A DNA stretch of 64,000 nucleotides from Pedobacter chinensis. Its GTDB lineage: Bacteria > Bacteroidota > Bacteroidia > Sphingobacteriales > Sphingobacteriaceae. Made by a program: the position numbers and the translations under genes. Positions 54,694 to 64,000 of this stretch are shown piece after piece. Under the pieces are notes generated by a model. That model was not told where the DNA came from, did not search any database, and saw nothing but the letters and a program-made list of their open reading frames with translations. The stretch is taken from assembly GCF_003339865.1 (NCBI RefSeq), contig NZ_QPKV01000005.1, positions 1 to 64,000 on the forward strand, in the 5' to 3' direction. Numbering within the stretch: position 1 is the first letter of the stretch; every line of letters begins with the position of its first letter.

Positions 54694-56132
54694 TTCTGAT
54701 TAATGGTTTTGTTATTGCGATCTGGCTTTTTAGGGATGTACACCATAAAATCGGTTCCAACTCCTAATTGGGTTTTTACGTCAATTCTCCAACCATGTAT
54801 ATCAAGGCATTGCTTCACGTAATACAAACCGAGGCCTAACCCTGATGTGGTTTTCTCGCTTTCAGCACGGAAAAATTTATCAAATATATTGGCTTTGTTG
54901 GCTTCTTCAATACCTTTTCCATTGTCTGTAATATGGAGTATATAATCATCCGGAAGTTCAGTAATAAAAATTGATGTTTTCTTTACGGCGCTTTGATTGT
55001 GTTTAAAGGAGTTATCAAGCATGTTCTGCAACATCGTTGTGAAAACGAATAAGTCAATCATCATCAATATTTCATTGGTATGCGGATCGAAGGTCAGCTC
55101 ATTTGGTTCATGTACTTTAATTTTAAAATCATTTACAATGGTTAAAACCGTATAATTTAAGTCGGTTTCTTCCAAATTGATGTTATTGTTGATTTCTGAA
55201 ATCTCCAGCATCTGATTAATGTGCGAGTGTAAGCGCAGAGCCTGCCGTTCCACAATATGAACTAGGGCTTTTACACGGTTCCTGTCATTTAAAACCTCAT
55301 CCTCATCTAAGCTTTTACTAGCTACTAAAATGGTGGTAATCGGCGTATTAAACTCGTGCTTTATACTATTCAAAAAGTCAGATTTTACCTCTGCTTCCTT
55401 TTTTTGCCGCATCCAGTTGATATAGGTGTAATAGTTAATACCTACAATGATGATGATACATAAAGCTACCAGCGAAAACGTAGGCAACATTTCCATCGCT
55501 ACCTTTAACGAGCGGCCAGGCGCATCAACAAAAAGGTTAAATGTTATCCTGTAATTGTAAACCAATGTGCCACTAACTGAAAGGTTTGTAACCCGGTTTC
55601 GAGTGTTTGGATTGGTAAGTGTACCATCTATAATTACCCCATACGGATTAACTGTTTTAAGTTGGGCATCGGTATCGGTTCTACTGTCAAAAATAAAAAT
55701 ATTTCCAATTTCATTGTCAAAATTAATCTCTATCGATTCAAAAGTAAGTAAATATTGCAGGTTTTTATCCAGTCCATTTCGATTTACAATAGATTGGAAA
55801 ATGCTGTCCATCGGACTGTTTTTCTTTAAACTTATGAGCAAAGTATCACTTACACGTTTAGAAAGTTTATCAAATTCTTCTTTATTGCTAAAATAAGCAG
55901 CTTTTAAATTGCTCATGTTCCTCGAAAGGATTGTATCGATGATTTTTCCTCCACCTTTATACAGTTTATCCTCAGATATACTTCGTCCATATTCATCGTT
56001 AATGAGTTTTTTCTTTATTATGCTGTAATCCCTGTCGCGAAGTTCATAAGTATTATAAGTTAACCTCAATTGAACGAAAAGTAATATGAGAAAGCTGACT
56101 AATACTACGGATTTATATATGCGGTCTTTCAT
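54690..56132 (-). CDS. Membrane sensor histidine kinase
   Basis: This 480-residue inner-membrane kinase has two membrane helices (about 7-25 and 215-237) enclosing a periplasmic sensor of about 190 residues with no recognised fold. The HisKA domain has its phospho-acceptor His in SIKHEFNTPIT, and the HATPase domain shows the N box (MLDNSFKHNQ), G1 (DNGKGIEEA) and G2 (SGLGLGLYYV). It is the first gene of the two-gene operon with the response regulator, similar in design to RprX/RprY of Bacteroides. It diverges from the GH29 gene. Confidence 0.94.
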   Translation of the reverse strand: MKDRIYKSVVLVSFLILLFVQLRLTYNTYELRDRDYSIIKKKLINDEYGRSISEDKLYKGGGKIIDTILSRNMSNLKAAYFSNKEEFDKLSKRVSDTLLISLKKNSPMDSIFQSIVNRNGLDKNLQYLLTFESIEINFDNEIGNIFIFDSRTDTDAQLKTVNPYGVIIDGTLTNPNTRNRVTNLSVSGTLVYNYRITFNLFVDAPGRSLKVAMEMLPTFSLVALCIIIIVGINYYTYINWMRQKKEAEVKSDFLNSIKHEFNTPITTILVASKSLDEDEVLNDRNRVKALVHIVERQALRLHSHINQMLEISEINNNINLEETDLNYTVLTIVNDFKIKVHEPNELTFDPHTNEILMMIDLFVFTTMLQNMLDNSFKHNQSAVKKTSIFITELPDDYILHITDNGKGIEEANKANIFDKFFRAESEKTTSGLGLGLYYVKQCLDIHGWRIDVKTQLGVGTDFMVYIPKKPDRNNKTINQN

Positions 56133-56173
56133 TTTATCCTTTAAAAATAGATGTATTATTCCATAATACCATG

Positions 56174-56244
56174 CTGTTAAGTTTCTGTTAGGCTTTTGTT
56201 AGGTTTCCATTAGATAAATATTTGGGTTTCTGCCTTTAGCTTTG
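56174..56244 (+). promoter_or_regulatory. 11-bp-phased TTA repeats and promoter upstream of GH29
   Basis: TGTTA occurs at 56175, 56186 and 56197, and a fourth TTA at 56210 keeps the 11-bp phase (unit YTGTTARGYTT). Phased 11-bp direct repeats are how OmpR/PhoB-type regulators bind. A -7 box, TAGCTTTG (56237-56244), follows but has no TTTG at the proper -33 distance. The repeats end about 20 bp upstream, where an activator would replace the missing box. The array also sits upstream of the divergent kinase gene. Confidence 0.6.
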
Positions 56245-56355
56245 AATTATGGATTTAAGCATAGCTCCATTGCATTGTTTCGGTGCTTTGTAAAGCGAAA
56301 AATAATGTCTTAGTCATTCCATAAACCAAACCTGAACGAACACAAATTAAACATA

Positions 56356-57771
56356 ATGAAAATCACTATCAGAAGGATTGCAGTTGCAATAATTATTATC
56401 TCGGGAATCACATTCCTAAAACCTGTCTTGGCTCAACAAAAAGCAGCCAACAAACCATTAGACGAACTGCAGCAAGATTTTGTTGACCTGGGATTGGGCA
56501 TGTTCATTCATTACGGTATGCCAACATTTATGGATCAGGATTGGTCAGATCCGGATGCAGCTTTATCGTTATTTCAGTCGCCAAAATTGGATGCTGACCA
56601 ATGGGCAAAAGCGGCAAAATCTGCAAACATGACTTATGGCTGCTTAACCACAAAGCACCATAGCGGTTTCCCGATATGGGATACCAAAACTACAGCATAT
56701 AATGTGATGAACACACCATTAAAACGTGATGTAGTAAAAGAATATGCCGATGCATTTCGTAAAAATGGCTTAAAGGTGATGTTGTACTATTCCATTTTGG
56801 ATACCCACAACGGCATTCGTCCAAATCAAATTACCTCTGCGAGCATTAAACTTATTAAAGAGCAGATTACCGAATTGCTAACTAATTACGGAGAGATTAC
56901 TGCTTTGATTATTGATGGTTGGGATGCACCCTGGTCCAGAATCTCTTATGATGATGTACCGTTTGAAGACATTTACTATTTAATTAAAGAGTTACAGCCT
57001 AACTGTTTGGTAATGGACCTTAATGCCGCTAAATATCCGGCCCAGGCCCTTTTTTATACCGATATCAAATCATACGAACAGGGTGCTGGCCAATTCCTCT
57101 CCAAAGAAAGTAATAAACTTCCGGCGCTGGCATGCCTTCCGCTGCAAGAAAACTGGTTCTGGAAAACTTCATTTCCAACCACCCCGGTTAAAAATGTAAG
57201 TGAGCTGGTTAACAATTTCATCATTCCGTATAACGGAGCATATTGCAACTTTATACTGAATGTAGCGCCAAATAAAAATGGATTGATAGATGATAATGCT
57301 GTTGCCGCACTTAAAGAGATGGGCAAACTATATACCAAATCAGCAACGCCGCCCAAGCTGCCTCAACATCCGGCACCAATCATATCTAGTAACATTGCTA
57401 AACATGTAAAAAGTAACAGCAGCTGGAGTGATGATATGAATCTGATGGATTTTGCCAATGATGATAACTTTGGATCGAGTTGGTCATCCAACTCAACGGT
57501 TAAAGCCCCCTGGTACGAATTAACATTTGAAAAGGGCACACCTTGCAATATGGTGGTTTTAACTGCCGGAAATTCCTCTGGTGCAAAATACAGCTTAGAA
57601 TATTTTGTTAATGGAAAATGGAAACCTTTAACAGCAAAAGCCGAAGGCGATAGAAAGGTAAGCATTTTCAGGTTCGAAAGAATTTGGTGTGAAAAAATTA
57701 AGGTTAAACTATCTGATTTCAAGCATGCACCTGCAATTGCCGAATTTGGTGTATTTAATGAGAGAAGATAA
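56356..57771 (+). CDS. GH29 alpha-L-fucosidase
   Basis: This 471-residue exported protein has a signal peptide (about 1-26). The GH29 barrel (about 38-330) shows GLGMFIHYGMPTFMD, LTTKHHSGFPIWDTK (His pair) and ALIIDGWD, with D187 the likely nucleophile. The C-terminal region (about 350-470) is a discoidin-like beta-sandwich. It hydrolyses alpha-L-fucosides in the periplasm or at the surface; the acid/base residue is variable in this family and cannot be set from sequence alone. It heads a plus-strand cluster with TlpA-like, protease and SusC genes. Confidence 0.9.
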   Translation: MKITIRRIAVAIIIISGITFLKPVLAQQKAANKPLDELQQDFVDLGLGMFIHYGMPTFMDQDWSDPDAALSLFQSPKLDADQWAKAAKSANMTYGCLTTKHHSGFPIWDTKTTAYNVMNTPLKRDVVKEYADAFRKNGLKVMLYYSILDTHNGIRPNQITSASIKLIKEQITELLTNYGEITALIIDGWDAPWSRISYDDVPFEDIYYLIKELQPNCLVMDLNAAKYPAQALFYTDIKSYEQGAGQFLSKESNKLPALACLPLQENWFWKTSFPTTPVKNVSELVNNFIIPYNGAYCNFILNVAPNKNGLIDDNAVAALKEMGKLYTKSATPPKLPQHPAPIISSNIAKHVKSNSSWSDDMNLMDFANDDNFGSSWSSNSTVKAPWYELTFEKGTPCNMVVLTAGNSSGAKYSLEYFVNGKWKPLTAKAEGDRKVSIFRFERIWCEKIKVKLSDFKHAPAIAEFGVFNERR

Positions 57772-57854
57772 TTTTTTATCGTTTGGTTATCTCATGGGCC
57801 ATTAAAAGCAAAGCATGTATAGATTATTCTAAACAAAACACAAACCTTTCAAAA

Positions 57855-58991
57855 ATGAAAATTAAAGCATTCTTACTTATAACAAGCTTATTGCCATTTT
57901 TTGCCGCCGCTCAAGGAAATAACTTCTCACTGTCGGGTAAAATCGGAAGTTTGAATGCTCCTGCAAAGGCCTATCTCGATTACATGGACAATGGTGTAAA
58001 CCATGAGGATTCAACCATTTTAGTAAACGGTGCCTTTCGTTTTAAAGGGAGTATTTCCGGAATCGCAAGCGCTCGTCTGGCTCTTGATCATGATGGTGGC
58101 GGTAAACAGCGTGCGGTGTATACAGGCGATGTGATCTACATTTATTTTGGCAAAGAGCAGATCATGATCACATCAAATGATTCATTGGAGAATGCATACT
58201 TCAGTGGTTCAAATGTATATAATGAGTTTTTGGCTTACAATAAGAAGATTGGCGGAACAATTATGGCTTTAACCAAAGCTGCTAACGCCGATTTTAATAG
58301 TGGAACACCCGAACAGCAAAGGGATTCGGCTTATATGAAAGCTGTAGCTAACAGATTTAGAAATAATATTAAGGCTAGAGAAACAAAGCAATTTGAGTTC
58401 GCAAAGGCCAATCCTGATTCATATTTCGGCTTAGTGGCATTATCAGAATCTGCAGGGAGCGACATTAATGTGGCCAAAGCAGAGCCCGTTTATATGGCAC
58501 TTTCTAAAAACTTAAGAGAAACTGATATGGGTAAAGAGCTGGCACAACGCATCGCAGCGAACAGTGCTACGGCGGTTGGTGCAACAGCTCCATTATTTAC
58601 CCAAAATGATGTAGTTGGAAAACCCATTTCATTGGAAAGTTTGCGGGGAAAAGTCGTATTGGTAGAATTTTGGGCCAGTTGGTGTGGTCCGTGTCGTTCT
58701 GAAAACCCCAACCTGGTTAAAGATTATGCTCAATACAAAAATAAGGGCTTCGAAATCCTATCGGTTTCATTGGATAATTCAAAAGAAAACTGGTTAAAGG
58801 CAATTGATGCAGATGGACTTCCCTGGCTTCATGTTTCTGACTTAAAGGGTTGGAACAATGCAGTTGGACGTTTATACGGTATACGAGCCGTCCCTGCCAA
58901 TTTCCTTTTGGGAAAAGATGGAAAAGTGATTGCCAGTAATTTAAGAGGCGAAGATTTAAATAAAAAATTAGCATCAATATTTAATAACTAG
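57855..58991 (+). CDS. DUF4369-TlpA thioredoxin-like protein, third paralogue
   Basis: From ATG 57855 the product has 378 residues (MKIKAFLLITSLLPFFAAAQ signal peptide). DUF4369 covers about 22-130, and the TlpA domain at about 245-378 has C277-G-P-C280 in FWASWCGPCRSENP and cis-Pro in RAVPANF. It is closely related to the two genes at 10913-13202 but carries CGPC, the usual thioredoxin-type pair, in place of CVPC or CLPC. It lies between GH29 and the protease gene. A longer start at 57783 lacks a signal-like N-terminus and is not favoured. Confidence 0.92.
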   Translation: MKIKAFLLITSLLPFFAAAQGNNFSLSGKIGSLNAPAKAYLDYMDNGVNHEDSTILVNGAFRFKGSISGIASARLALDHDGGGKQRAVYTGDVIYIYFGKEQIMITSNDSLENAYFSGSNVYNEFLAYNKKIGGTIMALTKAANADFNSGTPEQQRDSAYMKAVANRFRNNIKARETKQFEFAKANPDSYFGLVALSESAGSDINVAKAEPVYMALSKNLRETDMGKELAQRIAANSATAVGATAPLFTQNDVVGKPISLESLRGKVVLVEFWASWCGPCRSENPNLVKDYAQYKNKGFEILSVSLDNSKENWLKAIDADGLPWLHVSDLKGWNNAVGRLYGIRAVPANFLLGKDGKVIASNLRGEDLNKKLASIFNN

Positions 58992-59006
58992 GCCAAAAAG
59001 ACAGCC

Positions 59007-60716
59007 ATGCAGCAAATCATGCTTAATACAATCAATTCAGATATAGGCAGATATTTAAAATTGGCTGTCTTTTTTGTTTTATTGCTTTCTTCAAAAGCTT
59101 TTGCACAGCGTGGCAAAGCAAAAAGGATGGAATCTGCGGTTGTTTCTGCAATGGAAAAAGCCTATTCGGCAAGTGTTAAAATCTGGGGCTTCGATACTAC
59201 CCGTAACGAGCGGACATCAGCACAATTTAGTGGTGTTGTGGTAACAGCCGAGGGACATATATTAACTGCGGCACACACTATCCGGCCTGGCAAAAGTTAT
59301 AAAGTCTTTTTTCCGGATGGAAAAGATTGCATTGCAATTGCTTTGGCAAGAATCGAAGTAAAGGAAACGCCCGGGATACCTGATGTTGGAATGATGAAAA
59401 TCATAAGTCATGGCAGTTGGCCCTATGCAGCTATGGGTTTTTCATCAACATTGCAAAAAGGGCAAACCTGTTTAAGCATTTCCTATCCCGAAAGCCTGAA
59501 TCAAAACCTGCCAACATTGCGGCTGGGAAAAATCGTGGAGATCAAAAATCAATATGGCTTTATTCAATCTACCTGCAAAATGGAGCCTGGCGATTCTGGA
59601 GGTTCGCTATTTGATCTTACAGGCAAAGTTATTGGCTTGCATAGTGCAATTGATGTTTCGGAAGATATGAATTTTGAGATCCCGGTTGATCTGTATCGAA
59701 AATATTGGTCAGCATTACTTTCAGAAACCAATTATGACGCACTTCCAAAACAAGAAGAGCGCTACAAAGAAAAGACACTAACTGGTACGGCAAGAAAGAA
59801 GAACAAAGTAGAAAACTTGGTTCCTGATCATAGAACCAATATCAAAGCTTTTACAATATCCAGTTTCATCGATCAAAAAATAAGTGAAGTAAGCGCGACT
59901 TTTTTCGATCTGATAGATTCCGTTGGTAAGTTGAAGCAAGTGTTGATCACTAAGAGCAGCTTAGTGGGCGATTCGGCAAAACTAAAATTACAAAATACAG
60001 CATATCCGTTAAAAGTTTTAGCCAGAAATAAGGATAATGATCTGGTTATGCTGGAAACAGATATACGGCTACAGGGTGGTATCGATTTAAAGAGGTATAA
60101 AAGCCACGATGAGTCAAAGATAATGGGGAAAATCCTTTTTACAGTGCAACAAAACGGGGCACTATTGCCAAGCATCGCAGCGAGCAATCTCATCAATTTA
60201 CCTAAAATAAGTAGCCTGCCAAGTCTGGGTGCAATGGTTGCATATCAATCCTGTCCTGCAATTTTTTCGCTCATTAAAGATAGAAGCCCTGCGGAGCAAG
60301 CCGGATTGAAAGTAGGCGATGAAGTGCTAAGCGTGGATAGCCATCTGGTATCCGGGAGTGAAGATTTTGTCTCGATAATTTCATCTTATTGGCCTGACGA
60401 TAAAATAGAGATGAAGTGGAAACGTGATGGAGAAATACATACCGGGCAGATCCAATTAAGGACGCAAATGCAAGGTGTTTCCAATCATCCTGTTGAGAAG
60501 TTTATCGGAGGTAAATCGAAAAGAAGAGATGGTTTTACGAATATATACGCTCATGATCTTGCTCTCCTACCTGAACAGATAGGAACTGCTGTATTTAATA
60601 TTGATGAGCATTTTTTAGGTATCAATATCGCAAGATTCAGCAGAGCAGTTTCATTGATTATGCCAGTTCAGCAAATCAACGATTTCATTAATCATCATTT
60701 AAAACAAACACAATAA
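59007..60716 (+). CDS. HtrA-like trypsin-fold protease with PDZ domain
   Basis: This 569-residue exported protein has a signal segment (about 17-33), a trypsin-like domain (about 45-245) with the catalytic triad H90 (LTAAHTI), D126 (PDVGMMK) and S197 (EPGDSGGS), a second beta domain (about 270-390), and a PDZ domain (about 400-480, SPAEQAGLKVGDEVLSVDS). It should act in the periplasm, perhaps on misfolded surface proteins. It follows the TlpA-like gene by 15 bp and precedes SusC by about 100 bp, which suggests a shared operon for envelope protein folding and nutrient uptake. Confidence 0.88.
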   Translation: MQQIMLNTINSDIGRYLKLAVFFVLLLSSKAFAQRGKAKRMESAVVSAMEKAYSASVKIWGFDTTRNERTSAQFSGVVVTAEGHILTAAHTIRPGKSYKVFFPDGKDCIAIALARIEVKETPGIPDVGMMKIISHGSWPYAAMGFSSTLQKGQTCLSISYPESLNQNLPTLRLGKIVEIKNQYGFIQSTCKMEPGDSGGSLFDLTGKVIGLHSAIDVSEDMNFEIPVDLYRKYWSALLSETNYDALPKQEERYKEKTLTGTARKKNKVENLVPDHRTNIKAFTISSFIDQKISEVSATFFDLIDSVGKLKQVLITKSSLVGDSAKLKLQNTAYPLKVLARNKDNDLVMLETDIRLQGGIDLKRYKSHDESKIMGKILFTVQQNGALLPSIAASNLINLPKISSLPSLGAMVAYQSCPAIFSLIKDRSPAEQAGLKVGDEVLSVDSHLVSGSEDFVSIISSYWPDDKIEMKWKRDGEIHTGQIQLRTQMQGVSNHPVEKFIGGKSKRRDGFTNIYAHDLALLPEQIGTAVFNIDEHFLGINIARFSRAVSLIMPVQQINDFINHHLKQTQ

Positions 60717-60816
60717 CATGAATAGCCTATGATGCTACCATTACACTAAAACAAACTTAACTATCGCCGAATTTTAAGCCCGGCACCAATTTTTAAACCT
60801 ATAACCAACCAAACTT

Positions 60817-63800
60817 ATGAACCAAATTTTTACTATTAAGGTAAGGCACAGGCCTTATCTGGAAAATCTATGGATGCTGCTCGCTTTTTTGGCCGTCAGT
60901 ATGTTGCTTTTTTCCACTCCCGCAAAAGCACAACAGGGTACATTCAAAATTACTGGAGTTGTAAAAGATTCACTCGGTCTTGGCATACCTGGCGTAAGCT
61001 TACAGGTAAAAGGCCAAAATGGTATGGGAACTGTAACCGATAGTGATGGTAAATTTACTTTAAATGCTATTCCGAATGCTACAGTTGTTGTTTCATCTGT
61101 GGGCTTCAAACAAAAAACGTTTATTGCTGATCCCAAAAACATTAGGATAGAACTGGTCTTAAGCCCGGATGATAATAACCTATCAGATGTAGTGGTTACC
61201 GCTTTCGGGAAAAAGGAACGAAGAGAAGCTATGGTAGGGTCGGTAACCAGTATTACTCCATCTAAACTTAAAATTCCGTCAAGTAACCTAACCAATGCCA
61301 TGGCCGGACAAATTGCCGGGGTGGTGGCTTATCAGCGAAGCGGACAGCCCGGACTTGATAATTCCACATTTTTTATCAGAGGGGTAACTACTTTTGGTTA
61401 TAAACAAGACCCCCTGATTTTAGTAGATAATGTGGAATTGACTCCAACTGACCTGGCGAGATTACAGGTTGACGATATTGCCAGTTTTTCCATTTTAAAA
61501 GATGCAAGTGCTACTGCATTATATGGCGCCAGAGGGGCAAATGGTGTGATTTTAGTTACTACTAAAGAGGGTGCAGAGGGAAATGCAAAAGTAAACGTGC
61601 GTTTCGAGAACTCAATTTCTCAATCTACTCAAAACTTAGATATCGCCAACCCAATTACTTTCATGAAAATGTATAATGAGGCCATTACCACCAGAAATCC
61701 TCTGGGTGTTCCACGCTTTACGCAAAATGACATTTTCAACCGCGAACAAACATTGAATGATGCACCAGGAAGTAATAAATATGTATATCCTGCTGTAAAC
61801 TGGATTGATGAACTTTTTAAAGAAAGCACCAACAACCAAAGATTAAACGGAAGTGTAAGTGGGGGTGGTAAAATCGCCAGATATTACATCGGAACCTCGT
61901 ACAACCGCGATAATGGCATACTTAAAGTTAGTCCTGTAAACAATTTCAATAATAATGTTAAGCTGGAAAATTATCAACTTCGTTCAAACGTAAACATTAA
62001 TGTAACGCCAACCACTGAAATTGTATTAAGGCTTTCGGGAACTTTTGATGAATACAACGGACCTATAACAGATGATGGTTCATTTTCTGCAGATCTTTAC
62101 AGAAAAGCCCTGCATACAAGTCCGGTGCTTTTCCCCGCATTTTTTCCTGCAGATCCTTCAACCGGAATAGACACGCATATTCTTTTCGGAAACAGTTCAA
62201 CTGAGGGTACGGGTAATACAGTTGGTTATTCAAATCCCTATGCTGATATGATGAAAGGCTATAAATCTTTCTCAAGATCAAGAATGTCTGCACAGCTGGA
62301 GCTGAATCAGGATTTGACATTCTTGACCAGGGGTTTATCTTTCAAAGGCATGTTTAACACCAACAGGTATTCCTACTTTGATCTAACCAGACAATATTCT
62401 CCATTTTTCTATAATGTGGGTTCGTACGATAGAATCAGTAACGGATACACTTTAAGCTGGATTAACAATCAACCTGGTCAGGCATCAGAATATTTAAGTT
62501 TCGAACCCGGATTTAAGGATGTGAATACCTTTGTGTATATGCAGGCCGTGCTTGACTATTCCAGACAGCTGGGCACAAAACATAATATCTCCAGTACGCT
62601 GATCGGTATCAGGCAGCAGCGCTTATATGCCAACGCAAATGATCCGGCAACGAATTTACCAAGTTTACAATACTCACTTCCTTACCGAAATATTGGCTTA
62701 TCGGGCAGGTTGGGCTACTCTTACGACAACCGTTACTTCGCCGAGTTCAACTTTGGGTATAATGGTTCAGAGCGTTTTGCAGAAAAAAACAGATTCGGGT
62801 TTTTCCCAACCATTGGTGGTTCGTGGGTAATATCTAATGAAGCTTTTTGGGATGGTGGCCTGAGAAAGGCAATGAATAAACTAAAACTTAGAGCAAGTTA
62901 CGGTTTGGTTGGTAACGATGCCATTGGCGCACAGCGCTTTTTCTACCTGTCCAATGTGAATTTAAATGGTGGAAATCCAGCCTTTTTTGGACAAACAAAC
63001 GGCGTAAGCCGCCCCGGAGTAAGCATTACCAATTATGCAAATGATGCCGTTACCTGGGAAACTTCAAGACAAACCAATATAGGTTTAGAGATCAGTCTTT
63101 TTAACAGCCTTAATATTATTGCAGAGGTTTACAAGCAACATCGCTACAATATCCTGATGCAAAGAGCATCCATTCCATCAAGTATGGGATTGGAATCGGC
63201 AGTGAGCGCAAACCTGGGTACAGCCGATTCGAGGGGGATTGATTTCTCTGCCGATTACAGTAAAACCTTCCGTGGGGGCTTTTGGATGTCGGGCAGGATG
63301 AACTTTACTTTCTCACAAAACAAATACGGAGCATATGAGCAGCCGGCCTATCGCGAACCCTGGAGAATACTTTCAGGGCAAAAAATTGGTGTGAGATGGG
63401 GTTACATCGCCGAACGTTTATTTGTTGACGATCGGGAGGCAGCCGCGTCGCCATCGCAACTTTTTGGATCAGGGGCTTCTGCACCTCGGGGCGGTGATAT
63501 TAAATACACCGATTTAAATAATGATGGAAAAATCACTGAAGCCGATCAGGTGTTTTTGGGATTACCATCTACACCAGAAATTGTTTACGGTGCAGGTTTA
63601 TCTATGGGTTTCAAAAAAATCGATTTATCGATGTTTTTTCAAGGTGTGGGAAGAACCAGCTTTTTTATTGATCCATCACAGGTAAGCCCATTTCTTGAAA
63701 ACAGACAGGTATTGCAGGCGTTTGCCAACAGCCATTGGACGGAAGATAATCAGGATCTGTATGCCAAATATCCACGTTTGGGAACAAATTCATCAGAAAT

Positions 63801-64000
63801 CAGCAATAACCTGCAAACCAGTTCATGGTGGATGCGGGATGGAGCTTTCATCAGATTGAAATCAGTAGAGATTGGATATACCTTTCCTGATAAATTATCG
63901 AAAAAGGCATTTCTTTCCAACTGCAGAATTTACTTCAATGCGCTAAACCCTTTTACCTGGAGCCGATTTAAAGATTGGGATCCGGAATTGGCTTCCAATG
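60817..64000 (+). CDS. SusC/RagA TonB-dependent transporter, truncated by the window end
   Basis: The frame is open from ATG 60817 to the last base (1,061 codons), so the C-terminus is missing. It has a signal sequence (about 15-38, ending PAKAQQ), a carboxypeptidase-D-like domain (about 45-120), a plug with ATALYGARGANGVILVTTKE, and the beta-barrel. There is no STN domain. The final visible part (FIRLKSVEIGYTFPDKLS) is typical of the last barrel strands, so little is missing. A SusD gene is expected just beyond the window. Confidence 0.94.
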   Translation, partial: MNQIFTIKVRHRPYLENLWMLLAFLAVSMLLFSTPAKAQQGTFKITGVVKDSLGLGIPGVSLQVKGQNGMGTVTDSDGKFTLNAIPNATVVVSSVGFKQKTFIADPKNIRIELVLSPDDNNLSDVVVTAFGKKERREAMVGSVTSITPSKLKIPSSNLTNAMAGQIAGVVAYQRSGQPGLDNSTFFIRGVTTFGYKQDPLILVDNVELTPTDLARLQVDDIASFSILKDASATALYGARGANGVILVTTKEGAEGNAKVNVRFENSISQSTQNLDIANPITFMKMYNEAITTRNPLGVPRFTQNDIFNREQTLNDAPGSNKYVYPAVNWIDELFKESTNNQRLNGSVSGGGKIARYYIGTSYNRDNGILKVSPVNNFNNNVKLENYQLRSNVNINVTPTTEIVLRLSGTFDEYNGPITDDGSFSADLYRKALHTSPVLFPAFFPADPSTGIDTHILFGNSSTEGTGNTVGYSNPYADMMKGYKSFSRSRMSAQLELNQDLTFLTRGLSFKGMFNTNRYSYFDLTRQYSPFFYNVGSYDRISNGYTLSWINNQPGQASEYLSFEPGFKDVNTFVYMQAVLDYSRQLGTKHNISSTLIGIRQQRLYANANDPATNLPSLQYSLPYRNIGLSGRLGYSYDNRYFAEFNFGYNGSERFAEKNRFGFFPTIGGSWVISNEAFWDGGLRKAMNKLKLRASYGLVGNDAIGAQRFFYLSNVNLNGGNPAFFGQTNGVSRPGVSITNYANDAVTWETSRQTNIGLEISLFNSLNIIAEVYKQHRYNILMQRASIPSSMGLESAVSANLGTADSRGIDFSADYSKTFRGGFWMSGRMNFTFSQNKYGAYEQPAYREPWRILSGQKIGVRWGYIAERLFVDDREAAASPSQLFGSGASAPRGGDIKYTDLNNDGKITEADQVFLGLPSTPEIVYGAGLSMGFKKIDLSMFFQGVGRTSFFIDPSQVSPFLENRQVLQAFANSHWTEDNQDLYAKYPRLGTNSSEISNNLQTSSWWMRDGAFIRLKSVEIGYTFPDKLSKKAFLSNCRIYFNALNPFTWSRFKDWDPELASN

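Overview
The window looks like the chromosome of a Bacteroidota bacterium, most likely a soil or freshwater Sphingobacteriaceae member close to Pedobacter. The evidence is three SusC and two SusD homologues, FecI/FecR-type sigma and anti-sigma genes, DUF4369-TlpA thioredoxins, TAnnTTTG promoter boxes, weak Shine-Dalgarno signals and moderately AT-rich DNA. No phage, IS element, rRNA operon or CRISPR array was seen.

Layout. 1-1291: a tandem array of a ~277-bp non-coding unit that ends in a REP-like palindrome. 1349-4549: housekeeping genes dxr, rseP and hscB. 4.6-10.6 kb: small accessory genes. These are a membrane protein, a DUF2975/HTH pair, a DUF3817 protein, tRNA-Leu(CAA), a GNAT-like/XRE pair with palindromic operators (toxin-antitoxin-like), a divergent HxlR/EthD pair, and a decayed gene beside a duplicated terminator. 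10.9-21.4 kb (minus strand): an ECF sigma / FecR / SusC / SusD / DUF1735-discoidin / two TlpA-like locus, with a probable antisense sRNA between fecR and susC. 22.2-49.2 kb: a large polysaccharide utilisation locus (PUL) of about 25 kb. A divergent GntR-LacI-type regulator precedes a GH110-like beta-helix protein, SusC, SusD, DUF5017 lipoprotein, three paralogous large secreted helical-toroid proteins, an SGNH hydrolase, a GH97 alpha-galactosidase-type enzyme, an FAD oxidoreductase, an SSS symporter and a sulfatase. 49.6-53.9 kb: a cytochrome b/molybdopterin fusion, a small acidic ORF coupled to a DJ-1/PfpI gene, and a TPR protein. 54-56.1 kb: an OmpR-type response regulator and histidine kinase. 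56.2-64 kb: a GH29 fucosidase, a TlpA-like protein, an HtrA-like protease and a truncated SusC.

How the parts may work together. The large PUL has the parts for outer-membrane capture (SusCD, DUF5017), de-esterification (SGNH, sulfatase), removal of alpha-galactose-like residues (GH110-like, GH97), inner-membrane uptake (SSS symporter) and cytoplasmic oxidation (FAD enzyme). Its repressor probably binds two near-identical 19-bp sites in the divergent promoter region. The three toroid paralogues match no enzyme family I can name and are the best candidates for an undescribed activity; the substrate is unknown, though a sulfated and/or acylated alpha-galactosyl glycan fits.

The regulatory DNA is also notable. 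A strand-specific terminator and promoter lie opposite the susC leader (as in DonS-type antisense RNAs of Bacteroides). Four 11-bp-phased TTA repeats lie between the two-component system and the fucosidase gene, as expected for an OmpR/PhoB-type regulator. Two related palindromes overlap the promoter of the GNAT/XRE pair.
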